A stretch of 64,000 nucleotides of DNA from Nitrosospira multiformis (lineage in GTDB: Bacteria; Pseudomonadota; Gammaproteobacteria; Burkholderiales; Nitrosomonadaceae). The notes under the pieces were generated by a model. That model made no database searches. It saw only the letters and a program-made list of their open reading frames with translations, and was not told where the DNA came from. The position numbers and the translations under genes were made by a program. Each line of letters starts with the position of its first letter. Position 1 is the first letter of the stretch. The stretch is from positions 16,331-80,330 of the forward strand of contig NZ_QAOK01000015.1 in NCBI RefSeq assembly GCF_003050865.1, given 5' to 3'. Positions 36,281 to 45,442 of this stretch are shown piece after piece.

Positions 36281-37552
36281 TTAGGTAGGCAACAAACTGT
36301 TGCTCCATTCAAATGCTTCCAGCTGGAATGGATAAAGCTCTTCAATCGGCAGTCCCAATCTGGCAAGCAGGGGCATGAGCAGTCGGCCGGCTTCGCCAGG
36401 TTTTTCGAGATATTCGGCAAGCTTTAGCAAGTCCCCATAGAACCCTGTCCGGTACAGCAAGGCTTCGGTGATCTCCTCGCTCAGAACGATCTGACGGAGA
36501 ATTCTTTCCATGTGTTGTCCGAACAAAGCATCCAGCAGGGATAAAATGCCCACGGTAAAAGCAATATCAGCCATGCTTCTATTTGCGGGCTGAAGTTTTC
36601 GGGCGACGAGTTCAAGAAGTTTGCCGCGTGTCGCTGCCAACAGGAGAAGCGGCGACCCGAACTGGATCTGAGGAGCCGGCCCGACATAGATCTGAATTTG
36701 CAACCATCGCTGCAACTGGCGGCGGCCGAGGACCATCAAAGCCTCGCTTAACGAATGTATGCTTTTCGTAACACCCATGCCCGGTGTATTGACCAGTCGT
36801 AATAACGACAGGCAGAGCGATACTTCCTTCTTGATGCGTTGCTCGATTTCTATAGTGTCGGCGTCCCTGGCTACCAGAGTCATCAGTTCCATGATCGCCA
36901 GCTGCGAAGTTGCAAGCTTCTTGCCTGACAGAAGAGCTGGTTTTGCAAAGTAGTAGCCCTGGTAATAGTCAAATCCGAGTTCAAGGCAATTCTGGAATTG
37001 CTCGATCGTCTCTACTTTGTCAGCGAGAAGCACCTTGTGCGCCTGCTTGAACTGGCGAACGAGCATGGCCAGATCGGCACACGTCATGACGGACGTATCG
37101 ATCTTGATGATTTCAACAAACGGCAGTAACGGTTTTATATATTCGGACAGGGTGATGACGTCATCCAGCGCGAAGCGATATCCTGCATCTGCCAGTTCGG
37201 CAACACGCCGGACGAGTTCGGGAGTGATCTTGTCCGTTTGAGGAAACTCGAACACAACTTTTTCGGGTGGTAGAAAATTAACCAGATCTCCCATCAACAA
37301 CGTGGAATTCACGTTGAAGAAACCCAGCGCGCTCCCGGTCACGTTCTCAATGCCCAGTTCGGATGTGTGTGCGATGATCGAAGCAGCGCCGCGTGTATCC
37401 TCGGCGCTAACGGGCGCCCTGACTCCTGTGCGGCGGAATAATAACTCGTAAGCGATCAGATTCTGGTTGCGATCCAGAATAGGTTGACGGGCCAGGAAAA
37501 ATTCCTTTACCTGCGCGACCGAAGAAATATATGGAGCCGTATCTAGAATCAT
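36281..37552 (-). CDS. EAL-like/HDOD domain signalling protein
   Basis: A 423-residue protein of the YuxH/CdgJ type. The N-terminal EAL-like domain is degenerate: YELLFR replaces the catalytic EAL signature, with FEFPQTDKITPELVRR, RFALDDV and YYQGYYFAKPALL still recognisable. The HDOD domain (about 200-410) has SLCLSLLRLVNTPGMGVTKS and LGRRQLQRWLQIQIY. Such proteins usually lack phosphodiesterase activity and regulate motility or c-di-GMP networks. It lies just downstream of flgL on the same strand. Confidence 0.9.
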   Translation of the reverse strand: MILDTAPYISSVAQVKEFFLARQPILDRNQNLIAYELLFRRTGVRAPVSAEDTRGAASIIAHTSELGIENVTGSALGFFNVNSTLLMGDLVNFLPPEKVVFEFPQTDKITPELVRRVAELADAGYRFALDDVITLSEYIKPLLPFVEIIKIDTSVMTCADLAMLVRQFKQAHKVLLADKVETIEQFQNCLELGFDYYQGYYFAKPALLSGKKLATSQLAIMELMTLVARDADTIEIEQRIKKEVSLCLSLLRLVNTPGMGVTKSIHSLSEALMVLGRRQLQRWLQIQIYVGPAPQIQFGSPLLLLAATRGKLLELVARKLQPANRSMADIAFTVGILSLLDALFGQHMERILRQIVLSEEITEALLYRTGFYGDLLKLAEYLEKPGEAGRLLMPLLARLGLPIEELYPFQLEAFEWSNSLLPT

Positions 37553-37714
37553 CTGTCAGTCTCTATTCGACTGAAAACTCAGGTAGCGGTTACAGCCACC
37601 CGTAGTCAGAACCGCATCCGGATAGCTCGCCGGGAATGACTCGGAGCATGGTAACCATCATGCAGGAAATTTTTTTCCGGGCGAAGAATCCGTGCGTGAA
37701 ATATCTTGCTGCCA

Positions 37715-38650
37715 TCAGCGTATATAATCGAACAGGGAAAGGCTTTGCACTTTCAGAAATGCCTTCTGTGTAGCTTCCAGGTAGGTCCGCTGCTGAGTCA
37801 GGTCACTGATGGCTTCCACGTAGTCCACATCCCGTAATTCCGACAACTGCTGTTTGTACTGGATATTCAAATCTTCGCCGCGCTCATTCAAGGCGTCGAT
37901 TTCCTTCATGCGCGTTCCTACCGATGCCTGCGTCTTGAGCACATTGTCGAGCGCATTGGACAGGTTTGCTTGCGCAGTATCCAGACCGGTGGCGAGGGCT
38001 GCCTTGCCCGCCGGGCCGGTTACCGGTGTTTCGAGTAAATCAGCCAGATCCGATAGCGTCTTGAACATGCTGTGGTAGCCGCCTCCCGCTGCGGGAATGC
38101 GTTCGAACACTTCTCGTCCTGACTCATTTACTGCAAGCTGCCGAGATGAGCTGGCTTGTATCATGCGCAAACCTTCGTCGCCGACATATTGCACCCCGCT
38201 CCCGGTATCCTCAAACGGCATGGTTGAACCCTGATAACCGGAAAAGAGATATTGCCCGTTTACATCCTTTCGGTTGGACAAACCCAGAAGTTCACCCAGA
38301 CTCGTGCGCAATTCAGTGGCAATGGTTTCGCGTCCGCTGTCATTCAGGGTACCGTTTCCGGCAGCCACGGTAAGCTCCTGCGCCCTTTGCAGCAGGGCTG
38401 TAATGCCGCCAAGAGTACTTTCCAGCATGCTGAGGCTGCTCATGCCATTTTGCCGGTTCAACGCGTATTGACTGTTGGCAGAGTCTGCCTCGGCAACATC
38501 GAGGGCCCGAACATACGCCGCCGGATTTGCAGACGGCGTGAGCACGCTGCGGCCGGTACTTATCTGCTCAAAGGTCTTCATCTGTGCCGACTGCTGGTGG
38601 TGGATGGCGGCAAGTCCCGCCTCGTAACTGGTATTACTGCTGACGCGCAT
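37715..38650 (-). CDS. flgL: Flagellar hook-filament junction protein FlgL
   Basis: A 311-residue junction protein. N-terminus MRVSSNTSYEAGLAAIHHQQ, then TGRSVLTPSANPAAYVRALD and RETIATELRTSLGELLGLSN; the C-terminal flagellin-like helix is DVDYVEAISDLTQQRTYLEA with LFDYIR at the end. ATG 38650 follows AAAAGGGAATCAAA; a longer in-frame start at 38743 would translate a hexamer repeat into EIEIEIEK and is unlikely. It follows flgK. Confidence 0.94.
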   Translation of the reverse strand: MRVSSNTSYEAGLAAIHHQQSAQMKTFEQISTGRSVLTPSANPAAYVRALDVAEADSANSQYALNRQNGMSSLSMLESTLGGITALLQRAQELTVAAGNGTLNDSGRETIATELRTSLGELLGLSNRKDVNGQYLFSGYQGSTMPFEDTGSGVQYVGDEGLRMIQASSSRQLAVNESGREVFERIPAAGGGYHSMFKTLSDLADLLETPVTGPAGKAALATGLDTAQANLSNALDNVLKTQASVGTRMKEIDALNERGEDLNIQYKQQLSELRDVDYVEAISDLTQQRTYLEATQKAFLKVQSLSLFDYIR

Positions 38651-38661
38651 TTTGATTCCCT

Positions 38662-38685
38662 TTTCTATTTCTATCTCTATTTCTA
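38662..38685. repeat. Hexanucleotide tandem repeat just upstream of flgL
   Basis: Four 6-bp units on the plus strand: TTTCTA, TTTCTA, TCTCTA, TTTCTA (one variant base). The array lies 12 to 35 bp upstream of the flgL ATG, next to its ribosome binding site. Copy-number slippage would alter spacing in the leader; any regulatory effect is speculative. Confidence 0.7.
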
Positions 38686-38791
38686 TCCCATGCTGATCAT
38701 GTTCTTGCCATGGGCGGTGCTTGCCCTGATCACACCGCTTCAAGCGTTGTCAGGGCCCGCCTTCGCGCGGGTGCTACTTTGCAGCGCGCTT

Positions 38792-40711
38792 TTACCTCAT
38801 TATCTCGAGCAGCGAATCGAACATCTGATTAGCTGTTTGTATCACCTTGCTCGCCGCCTGGTACGCCTGCTGGTAGCGCAGCAGGTTAGCCGCTTCCTCG
38901 TCGAGATTGACACCTGCTTCCGACTGCTGCAAAGCCCTGGTTTGGGTAAGCAGGGCAGCCTGCGCGTCGGCCGTGACCTCCAGTTCGCGCGTCTTGTTAC
39001 CCATCTGGCTGACCAGTTGCCCGTATGCACCCTGGTAGCTGGCTCCGCCGGCGGCCAATGTATTGCTTGACTGCAATGCTCCCAGCAGCAAGGCATTGCG
39101 ATTATCAGCCACTCCATCCGTGTTCGGGCCGACACTGAACGTATCGCCTCCCTTGGGCATTCCGGTAATCTGAACAGTCCAGCCATTGAACGTAATCGGG
39201 CCACCCGGAGTAAAGGGAACATTGGTTGGATTTCCTGTGCCGATACCGCTTACATCAAAAGTGGTGGCGCTGGTAAAAGTAAGCGTGACCGCCTGTTGCA
39301 GATTGGGATCGGTGGGAGGCGGTGCATTTACCGTGCCTGCGCTGATGCGCCCCGTACCGGTATTTGTAGCCGGTGCGCTTGTCCGGATCGGTGCCGCCGC
39401 GGCGATCTTGCCAGTATCCTGAACCGCAACCGCGATCTGGCCGGCGCCCTTGGCCGTTGGCCGAATAAGGAATTCATCTCCCGTCGCAATTGTTCCGGAA
39501 GCAAGGTTCAAGCGCACACCATCCACTGTCTGGGGGAAGGCAGCAAAAGTCTGAGCATTCCCTTCTACTCCATTCCTGATGGGTTTCAGGGTATAGTTGG
39601 CGCCATCAAAACTCAGGCGATAATCGCTGACGTCCAGATCACGATAACTGACGATTTCGGCGTCAATGGCTGCGCTGCCGGTATTTTCTGCCGACGCCAC
39701 TACCACAGGACCCGGTGTGGTAAAAAAATCACCCCCCAGGTTACCCTGCGCATCTTGTCCCAGCCGGTGCTGTTCGTTAAAGGTTCCCGCCAGACCGATT
39801 GCCACCCGGCCCAGCCCGTTCCGTACCGTATCAATGATCTCGTTGCGAAATTGCAGCAATCCGCCGAGCTTGCCTCCATCCAGGTTTGCCTCCTTGAGCG
39901 GAATACTGCTGCCGCCAAGAACATGGGCAATCTCGAGGCGATCCGCATCCATTGCGGAGGGTCTGGCAGCAAGCTGAAACGCTTGCGAACCCATTACCAG
40001 GGGCTGGCCCGTCCCCAGGAAAACACTATACCCACCATCACTCTGCACCACCACTGTGGCGCGGATCTCGTCGTTGAGCTGCGTCACCAACTCGTCGCGC
40101 TGATCCCGCAAGTCGTTCGCCGGCTGGCCGCTGGCAGAACTCTCCGCCATACTGATGGTTTCATTCAATTTTGCGATTCGCGCCCCCAGGGTATTGATAA
40201 GCGAAGTGCTGTTCTCGATTTGCCTGTTTACCCCCTCCTGGATTTCATCCAGCTGGCTGTTCATTGAGTGAAACTGCCGTACCAGCACCTCTGCGTTCGA
40301 CAGCATGGATTGGCGCGATGCCGCTTCAGCGGGATTTGTCGCGATTTCCTGGAGGCTGCCGAAGAAATCCTGCAAGGCGGGCGACAGTCCTGAACCGCCG
40401 ATGGAATCGGCCAGCAGCCTGTCGACCTGCTTCATCTGGGAAAAATATGTTTCCAGTTGGCTGGATTCAGTTCCAGCCTGCGCAACCTGCCTAGAGAGAA
40501 ACTGGTTATAAGCCCGCTTTACTGTATCGGTCTGCACACCCTGACCAATAAATCCACTGCCCGTAGCCCTGGCGTCGGTCGTCGACTGGATAACCTGCTG
40601 ACGGGTGTAACCCGGAGTTGCGGTATTGCTGATGTTATGTCCCGTAACGAGCAACCCCCGCTGGGCCGCATGGAGCGCGCTGAGTCCAATGCCGAAAATA
40701 CCATTACTCAT
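38792..40711 (-). CDS. flgK: Flagellar hook-associated protein FlgK
   Basis: A 639-residue hook-filament junction protein. N-terminal rod-type motif GLSALHAAQRGLLVTGHNIS and NTATPGYTRQQVI; RDQRDELVTQLNDEI in the middle; the C-terminal helix NLDEEAANLLRYQQAYQAAS and MFDSLLEIMR. A 12-bp direct repeat containing the start codon (40709-40720 and 40725-40736) gives an additional out-of-frame ATG just upstream. A sigma-28-like promoter is at 40776-40802. Confidence 0.96.
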   Translation of the reverse strand: MSNGIFGIGLSALHAAQRGLLVTGHNISNTATPGYTRQQVIQSTTDARATGSGFIGQGVQTDTVKRAYNQFLSRQVAQAGTESSQLETYFSQMKQVDRLLADSIGGSGLSPALQDFFGSLQEIATNPAEAASRQSMLSNAEVLVRQFHSMNSQLDEIQEGVNRQIENSTSLINTLGARIAKLNETISMAESSASGQPANDLRDQRDELVTQLNDEIRATVVVQSDGGYSVFLGTGQPLVMGSQAFQLAARPSAMDADRLEIAHVLGGSSIPLKEANLDGGKLGGLLQFRNEIIDTVRNGLGRVAIGLAGTFNEQHRLGQDAQGNLGGDFFTTPGPVVVASAENTGSAAIDAEIVSYRDLDVSDYRLSFDGANYTLKPIRNGVEGNAQTFAAFPQTVDGVRLNLASGTIATGDEFLIRPTAKGAGQIAVAVQDTGKIAAAAPIRTSAPATNTGTGRISAGTVNAPPPTDPNLQQAVTLTFTSATTFDVSGIGTGNPTNVPFTPGGPITFNGWTVQITGMPKGGDTFSVGPNTDGVADNRNALLLGALQSSNTLAAGGASYQGAYGQLVSQMGNKTRELEVTADAQAALLTQTRALQQSEAGVNLDEEAANLLRYQQAYQAASKVIQTANQMFDSLLEIMR

Positions 40712-40736
40712 GGTTATACCTTGCCATGGTTATACC
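40709..40736 (-). repeat. 12-bp direct repeat duplicating the flgK start region
   Basis: GGTATAACCATG occurs twice on the minus strand (40736-40725 and 40720-40709), separated by GCAA. The downstream copy contains the flgK ATG; the upstream copy supplies an ATG in a different frame (16-bp period). Confidence 0.7.
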
Positions 40737-40775
40737 CTGTCTGCCAGTAGCCTGATCTGAATGTCGGTGCATATA

Positions 40776-40802
40776 TTGACGGCATCGGGTTGAAAATATT
40801 TA
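40776..40802 (-). promoter_or_regulatory. Sigma-28 (FliA) type promoter for flgK-flgL
   Basis: On the minus strand TAAATATT, 11 bp, then GCCGTCAA, against the enterobacterial FliA consensus TAAAGTTT-N11-GCCGATAA (6 of 8 matches in each box). It lies 65 bp upstream of the flgK ATG, suiting late expression of the hook-associated proteins. Confidence 0.5.
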
Positions 40803-40850
40803 GGGGGACAGTGAAAATCCTCCGGGGGATTTATCGGGAATACTCGCCAC

Positions 40851-41855
40851 TTATGACTCAGGACCAAAGGTCATTTTGATAATCCGGCCTAACTTGTCTC
40901 CATAGGCCGGATCCGTAGCATAGCCGGCCCGCTGCAGGGCATGGGCAAATCCTTCGGCATCGAGCCTCTGCACCGCTTGCCTGAGTACTTCCGTGTAGCG
41001 CGGATTGGTGCTCAAAAGGTTGGCGTAGTCGCGGAAAGCTTCGGCGTAGGATGGATAAGCGCGAAATTTCTCCACCTTCTTATGTGCAATGCCATTGATA
41101 TATTCTGTCGTGACCGCTTCCACCACGGACCCCTTCCAGCCAGCACCCGCTTTTATGCCAAACAGGTTGTGGCTGGGGGTTCCATCCATAGCGCGCAGCT
41201 CGCGTTTTCCCCATCCGCTTTCCAGCGCTGCCTGCCCGAGCATGAACTGGACCGGGATGCCCGTTGCCTGGCTCACTTCCTGGGCATATGCACCTACCCT
41301 TGCCTTGAACTCGGACACATGCGCAGGTACTTCGCTCGCCTGTGAGCCCTCCTGTTCCAGCCTGGATGAATCCGACTGTCCCGCTCCAGACCACCCTGGT
41401 TGGTGCAGTCGTTCCTGCATCTCTACTGTCGGCGCATAACCCCGCAAACCTGGATGCTTCCCTGCCTCCGCTGGAGAGCGTGGCGTTGATTGATTCAAAG
41501 TATGGCCCTCGTGGTTTTGCGGAGCCCGCGCTTTTTCCGTCGGATCGGGGGGCGCAGCATGGCGCAACTGACGCACCATGATCTCGGCCAGGCCGATGCC
41601 GCGCGCAGCCATGGTCTGGGAAAACTGTTGATCCAGCATCGAGAGATACAACCGACTCTGTTCGCTCTCCATCAGATCGTCTTTAGGAGTGGCATCGCGC
41701 ATGCTTTTCAGCAGCATGTTCAGAAAGAGGGCTTCGAACTGCCTGGCTGCGGCTTCAAGACCAGCCTCACCGGTTTTTTTTGATTCCACGCGTAGCCCGT
41801 TTACCGCCTGGACGTCAAGGGCGAAGCGCGTGGATAGGTCGACCGGAGCAGCCAT
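40851..41855 (-). CDS. flgJ: Flagellar rod-assembly muramidase FlgJ
   Basis: A 334-residue two-domain protein. The N-terminal rod-binding domain has ARQFEALFLNMLLKSMRDAT and LYLSMLDQQFSQTMAARGIG; a Gln/Pro/Ser linker follows; the C-terminal glucosaminidase domain (about 185-330) shows FMLGQAALESGWGKRELRAM with the catalytic Glu and HNLFGIKAG. It cuts peptidoglycan to let the rod pass. It overlaps flgI by one base. Confidence 0.96.
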   Translation of the reverse strand: MAAPVDLSTRFALDVQAVNGLRVESKKTGEAGLEAAARQFEALFLNMLLKSMRDATPKDDLMESEQSRLYLSMLDQQFSQTMAARGIGLAEIMVRQLRHAAPPDPTEKARAPQNHEGHTLNQSTPRSPAEAGKHPGLRGYAPTVEMQERLHQPGWSGAGQSDSSRLEQEGSQASEVPAHVSEFKARVGAYAQEVSQATGIPVQFMLGQAALESGWGKRELRAMDGTPSHNLFGIKAGAGWKGSVVEAVTTEYINGIAHKKVEKFRAYPSYAEAFRDYANLLSTNPRYTEVLRQAVQRLDAEGFAHALQRAGYATDPAYGDKLGRIIKMTFGPES

Positions 41856-42988
41856 CAGATGATTTCCAGCTCAGCCCGCAGCGCACCGGCTGATTTCATC
41901 GCCTGCAAAATTGCCAGCAGATCCTGCGGCGTCGCACCGATCGCGTTCAATGCCTTTACTACTTCGGCCAGCGAGGCGCCTTCAACCATCGTCAACATAC
42001 CCGACTCCTGCTTGATTTCTATGGTCGAGCGCTGCGCCTGCACAGTCCGCCCCGACGAAAATGGTCCAGGCTGGCTGATCACGGGTTCCGTACTGATGAC
42101 GACCGTCAGGTTTCCGTGAGCAATCGCGCATTGATCCACTGTTGCCGCCTGATTCATGACCACTGAACCAGTGCGGCTATTCACGATCACTCGGGCCGGC
42201 ATTTGTGCGGGATTGATGGCAAGGCTTTCCATCTCCGCCAGAAATGCCACCCTGTGATCGCTTTCCGCAGGTGTCCGTACCTGGATCGCCCGGCCATCCA
42301 GTGCAGCAGCCGTACCCATGCCGAAGCGTGTGTTGACCGCATCCACTATCCGTTTCGCCGTGGAGAAATCGATGGTATTCAGTTCAAGGCGGATCATGCC
42401 ATCCTGTCCCAGTGCTACCGGTACCGCGCGTTCGACTGTCGCTCCACCGGGAATACGACCGGCATTCAGATGATTGACCTGGACTTTACTTCCGCTGGCG
42501 GCGGCGCCTATTCCAACGACCAGCAGGTTACCCTGAGCCACCCCGTAGAGCTGACCGTCGATTCCCTTGAGCGGAGTCATCAGCAGAGTACCCCCGCGCA
42601 AGCTCCTGGCGTTACCCATGCTGGAGACCGTGACGTCGATCGTCTGGCCCGGTTGGGCAAGCGGCGGAAGCGCAGCTGTGACCATTACGGCCGCCACATT
42701 CCTCAACCGCATGTTCGTCCCGGGCGGCACATTGACGCCCAGTTGCATCAGCATGTTATTAAGACTTTGAATGGTAAACGGTGTCTGAACGGTCTGATCA
42801 CCTGTCCCATCCAGTCCCACTACCAGCCCGTAGCCGACGAGCTGGTTAGTGCGTATGCCCTGGATCGATGCAAGATCCTTGATACGCTCTGCCTGAACAG
42901 GCACGGAAAAGGCCCACAAACCCACCCATGCGCAGAAGAAGCCGAACCAGGCCGGGCCAGCGATTCCTGTTGAAACCGGGTATCTCAT
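41855..42988 (-). CDS. flgI: Flagellar P-ring protein FlgI
   Basis: A 377-residue periplasmic protein. The signal peptide ends with WAFSVPVQA; the mature start [35 protein letters not shown] and [20 protein letters not shown] are diagnostic. FlgI forms the P-ring bushing in the peptidoglycan layer. It lies between flgH and flgJ. Confidence 0.97.
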   Translation of the reverse strand: MRYPVSTGIAGPAWFGFFCAWVGLWAFSVPVQAERIKDLASIQGIRTNQLVGYGLVVGLDGTGDQTVQTPFTIQSLNNMLMQLGVNVPPGTNMRLRNVAAVMVTAALPPLAQPGQTIDVTVSSMGNARSLRGGTLLMTPLKGIDGQLYGVAQGNLLVVGIGAAASGSKVQVNHLNAGRIPGGATVERAVPVALGQDGMIRLELNTIDFSTAKRIVDAVNTRFGMGTAAALDGRAIQVRTPAESDHRVAFLAEMESLAINPAQMPARVIVNSRTGSVVMNQAATVDQCAIAHGNLTVVISTEPVISQPGPFSSGRTVQAQRSTIEIKQESGMLTMVEGASLAEVVKALNAIGATPQDLLAILQAMKSAGALRAELEII

Positions 42989-43010
42989 GGATTCACCTCA
43001 TGTGCGCACT

Positions 43011-43703
43011 TCAGAACGGCGCAACGGTCAGAAAGAAGCGTGAAAGCCAACCCATGGTTTGCGCCTCATCGATATAGCCGTTCGCCTTATACTCGATACG
43101 CGCATCCGCCACCTGGATCGATGATACGGTGTTGTTGATCACGGTTTGCGGGCGCACAACGCCGGAAAAACGGATGTACTCCGAGCCCTGGGTCATTGCC
43201 AGCTGTTTTTCTCCACTTACCACCAGATAACCATTGGGCAGCAAATCGATCACGGTAACGGTAATCGTCCCGCTAAAATTATTGGCGGAAGCCGCCTCGC
43301 CCTTACCTGCGAAATCATTGGACGAGGACGCCCCGAGATCGATTTTTTTTGTGATAGGCACGCCAAACACGATTGGCGGAATGCCGAAACTCAAATCGCC
43401 ATTCTTGTTGGCGCTGCTGTTGGAGCGCTTGCTCGCATTGGTTCGCTCGGTGAGGAGAATCACCAGCGTATCGCCGATCTGGCGCGCCCGCCGGTCGATG
43501 AACAAGGAGTGGTATTGATCAACGTCCTGATAAACCGATCCGTTGCCGGGAGGTGCCGGGGGCGGCGCCGCGCGCGCAGACATAGGTTGGTGAACGATTG
43601 GTGCAGGCGGCGGGAGACTGACGCAACCGGAGAGCGCGAGCAGCACCCCTGTCATGAAACCGAGGACTCGTCCGGGTCGCTTCGCTGAGAAACTCAAAAC
43701 CAT
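43011..43703 (-). CDS. flgH: Flagellar L-ring lipoprotein FlgH
   Basis: A 230-residue outer-membrane lipoprotein. The lipobox is LALSGC, with Cys27 as the lipidated residue, followed by a Pro-rich linker and the L-ring domain: SLFIDRRARQIGDTLVILLT, NNFSGTITVTVIDLLPNGYL and EYIRFSGVVRPQTVINNTVS. It forms the L-ring with FlgI below it. Complete. Confidence 0.97.
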   Translation of the reverse strand: MVLSFSAKRPGRVLGFMTGVLLALSGCVSLPPPAPIVHQPMSARAAPPPAPPGNGSVYQDVDQYHSLFIDRRARQIGDTLVILLTERTNASKRSNSSANKNGDLSFGIPPIVFGVPITKKIDLGASSSNDFAGKGEAASANNFSGTITVTVIDLLPNGYLVVSGEKQLAMTQGSEYIRFSGVVRPQTVINNTVSSIQVADARIEYKANGYIDEAQTMGWLSRFFLTVAPF

Positions 43704-43781
43704 TTTGTGCCGCCATGATTCTTGATTGCCATCGACGCTTCAGCCGTGGACATTTGAATGTTCGACCCGGTTACTGCCGAT

Positions 43782-44564
43782 CTATAGCTGGGTCAGGCGT
43801 TGCAGCATCTGGTCCGATGTTTGCACCGACTTGCTATTGATCTCGTATGCCCGTTGCGTCTGAATCATATTGACCAGCTCTTCCACCACGTTGACATTGG
43901 AGGTTTCCACATATCCCTGGTTGAGTAGCCCGGCCCCATCCGTGCCGGGATTGGTAACGTTCGGAGTGCCACTCGATGCTGTTTCCACATAAAGATTTTC
44001 GCCCACGCTCTGCAAGCCGACAGGATTGACAAATGTGGCAAGCTGCAGATTGCCCACCTGAACGGCCGCGGTGGAATCCGGGGTGGTTACGGAAACGACT
44101 CCATCACGGCCCACGGTGATGCTCTGGGCGTTCGGGGGGATGGTGATCGCGGGTTGAACGTAATAGCCGCTGGACGTTACCAGTTGTCCTTCGAAATCGG
44201 TCTGGAACGAACCGTCCCGGGTATAGGCTGTCGATCCGTCGGGTCGCAACACCTGGAAAAATCCCTGCCCCTGGATAGCGACGTCCTTGGAATTTCCGGT
44301 CTGTTGCAGGTTTCCCTGGGTAAATATACGCTCGGTGGCAACAGGCCTGACGCCGGTTCCGAGCTGCAGGCCGGAAGGCAGCTGGGTTTGCTGTGAGGAT
44401 TGTGCGCCCGGCTGGCGGAGCGTCTGGTACAGCAGGTCTTCAAAAACGGCGCGCGAGCGCTTGAAGCCGTTCGTGCTGACATTCGCCAGGTTATTGGCGA
44501 TGACATCCATCTGCGTCTGCTGCGCATCAAGCCCGGTCTTGGAAATCCAAAGTGATCGAATCAC
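43782..44564 (-). CDS. flgG: Flagellar distal rod protein FlgG
   Basis: A 260-residue distal rod protein. [40 protein letters not shown] and the C-terminal [20 protein letters not shown] are family signatures, and 260 residues is the exact usual length. The order flgF-flgG-flgH is conserved. Confidence 0.98.
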   Translation of the reverse strand: MIRSLWISKTGLDAQQTQMDVIANNLANVSTNGFKRSRAVFEDLLYQTLRQPGAQSSQQTQLPSGLQLGTGVRPVATERIFTQGNLQQTGNSKDVAIQGQGFFQVLRPDGSTAYTRDGSFQTDFEGQLVTSSGYYVQPAITIPPNAQSITVGRDGVVSVTTPDSTAAVQVGNLQLATFVNPVGLQSVGENLYVETASSGTPNVTNPGTDGAGLLNQGYVETSNVNVVEELVNMIQTQRAYEINSKSVQTSDQMLQRLTQL

Positions 44565-44659
44565 GTCAACTCCATGAAAAAATTATTTTCTATTATCTGG
44601 TTACAATCACTAATCAAGGCGATATATCAATACGGAAGTGTGCAGGATTCTTCCCTGCC

Positions 44660-45412
44660 TCACCCACTGATCGACAGGAGCTGGCTTGCCCGTTGGGCAT
44701 TGCCTTCCGCATTCTGCAACAGCTTCATATGCGTCTCGAACTGGCGGGAAAGGGAAATCATGTCCACCATCGCCTCCACGACATTGACGTTGCTCCCCTC
44801 CAGCGCACCGCTGCTCAAGGTAACGTTTCCATCCGCCTCTGCCTCGCCACCCCCGCTGAGCCGGAAGAGCCCGTCGGGGCCGCGAACGAGTTGTGTCTCA
44901 GGCGGATCAACAAGCTTGATCCGGCCCACGGCGACAGCCAGATTGGGCTCGCTCGTCCCTGCCCCGGCCGGCACCGTGGAAACCGTGCCGTCGGTGCCTA
45001 TGGTAACTTTCGCATTGGGCTGGATGGAAATCAGCCCGGTATCGCCCAGCACGTTCAACCCGTCGCGGGTCTGCAATATTCCATTGGCACTGACATGAAG
45101 ATCGCCGTTGCGGGTGTAAGCCTCGCTACCGTCCGCCAGTTGAACCGCGATCCACCCGGCTCCCTGTATTGCCACGTCTAGCTCACGTCCGGTGTTCTGC
45201 ACAGTGCCCGGACGGAAATCCGCCCCCACACTTGAATCCACCACAAATGCCCTTGTAGCGAGGGTATCGCTGAACACCGGCACAGCGCGCAAGGCATTTA
45301 TTTCAGCGCGGTATCCGGGTGTGTTCGCGTTCGCCAGATTGTGAGATACCCCGGCGTGCTGTCCCAACGTGTGCTTGGCCCCCGTCATGGCAACATAAAT
45401 CATGCGATCCAT
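44660..45412 (-). CDS. flgF: Flagellar proximal rod protein FlgF
   Basis: A 250-residue rod protein. MIYVAMTGAKHTLGQHAGVS, NLANANTPGYRAEINALRAV and the C-terminal NVVEAMVDMISLSRQFETHM identify FlgF. Usual length. It lies between flgE and flgG. Confidence 0.97.
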   Translation of the reverse strand: MDRMIYVAMTGAKHTLGQHAGVSHNLANANTPGYRAEINALRAVPVFSDTLATRAFVVDSSVGADFRPGTVQNTGRELDVAIQGAGWIAVQLADGSEAYTRNGDLHVSANGILQTRDGLNVLGDTGLISIQPNAKVTIGTDGTVSTVPAGAGTSEPNLAVAVGRIKLVDPPETQLVRGPDGLFRLSGGGEAEADGNVTLSSGALEGSNVNVVEAMVDMISLSRQFETHMKLLQNAEGNAQRASQLLSISG

Positions 45413-45442
45413 ATTTACTCCAATGATTGCCTGCTAATCGGA

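Noticed and set aside
39296..40267. Plus-strand ORF of 323 codons inside flgK
   Set aside because: Antisense to a clearly identified FlgK; no family features.
42203..42973. Plus-strand ORF of 256 codons inside flgI
   Set aside because: Antisense shadow; FlgI on the other strand is unambiguous.
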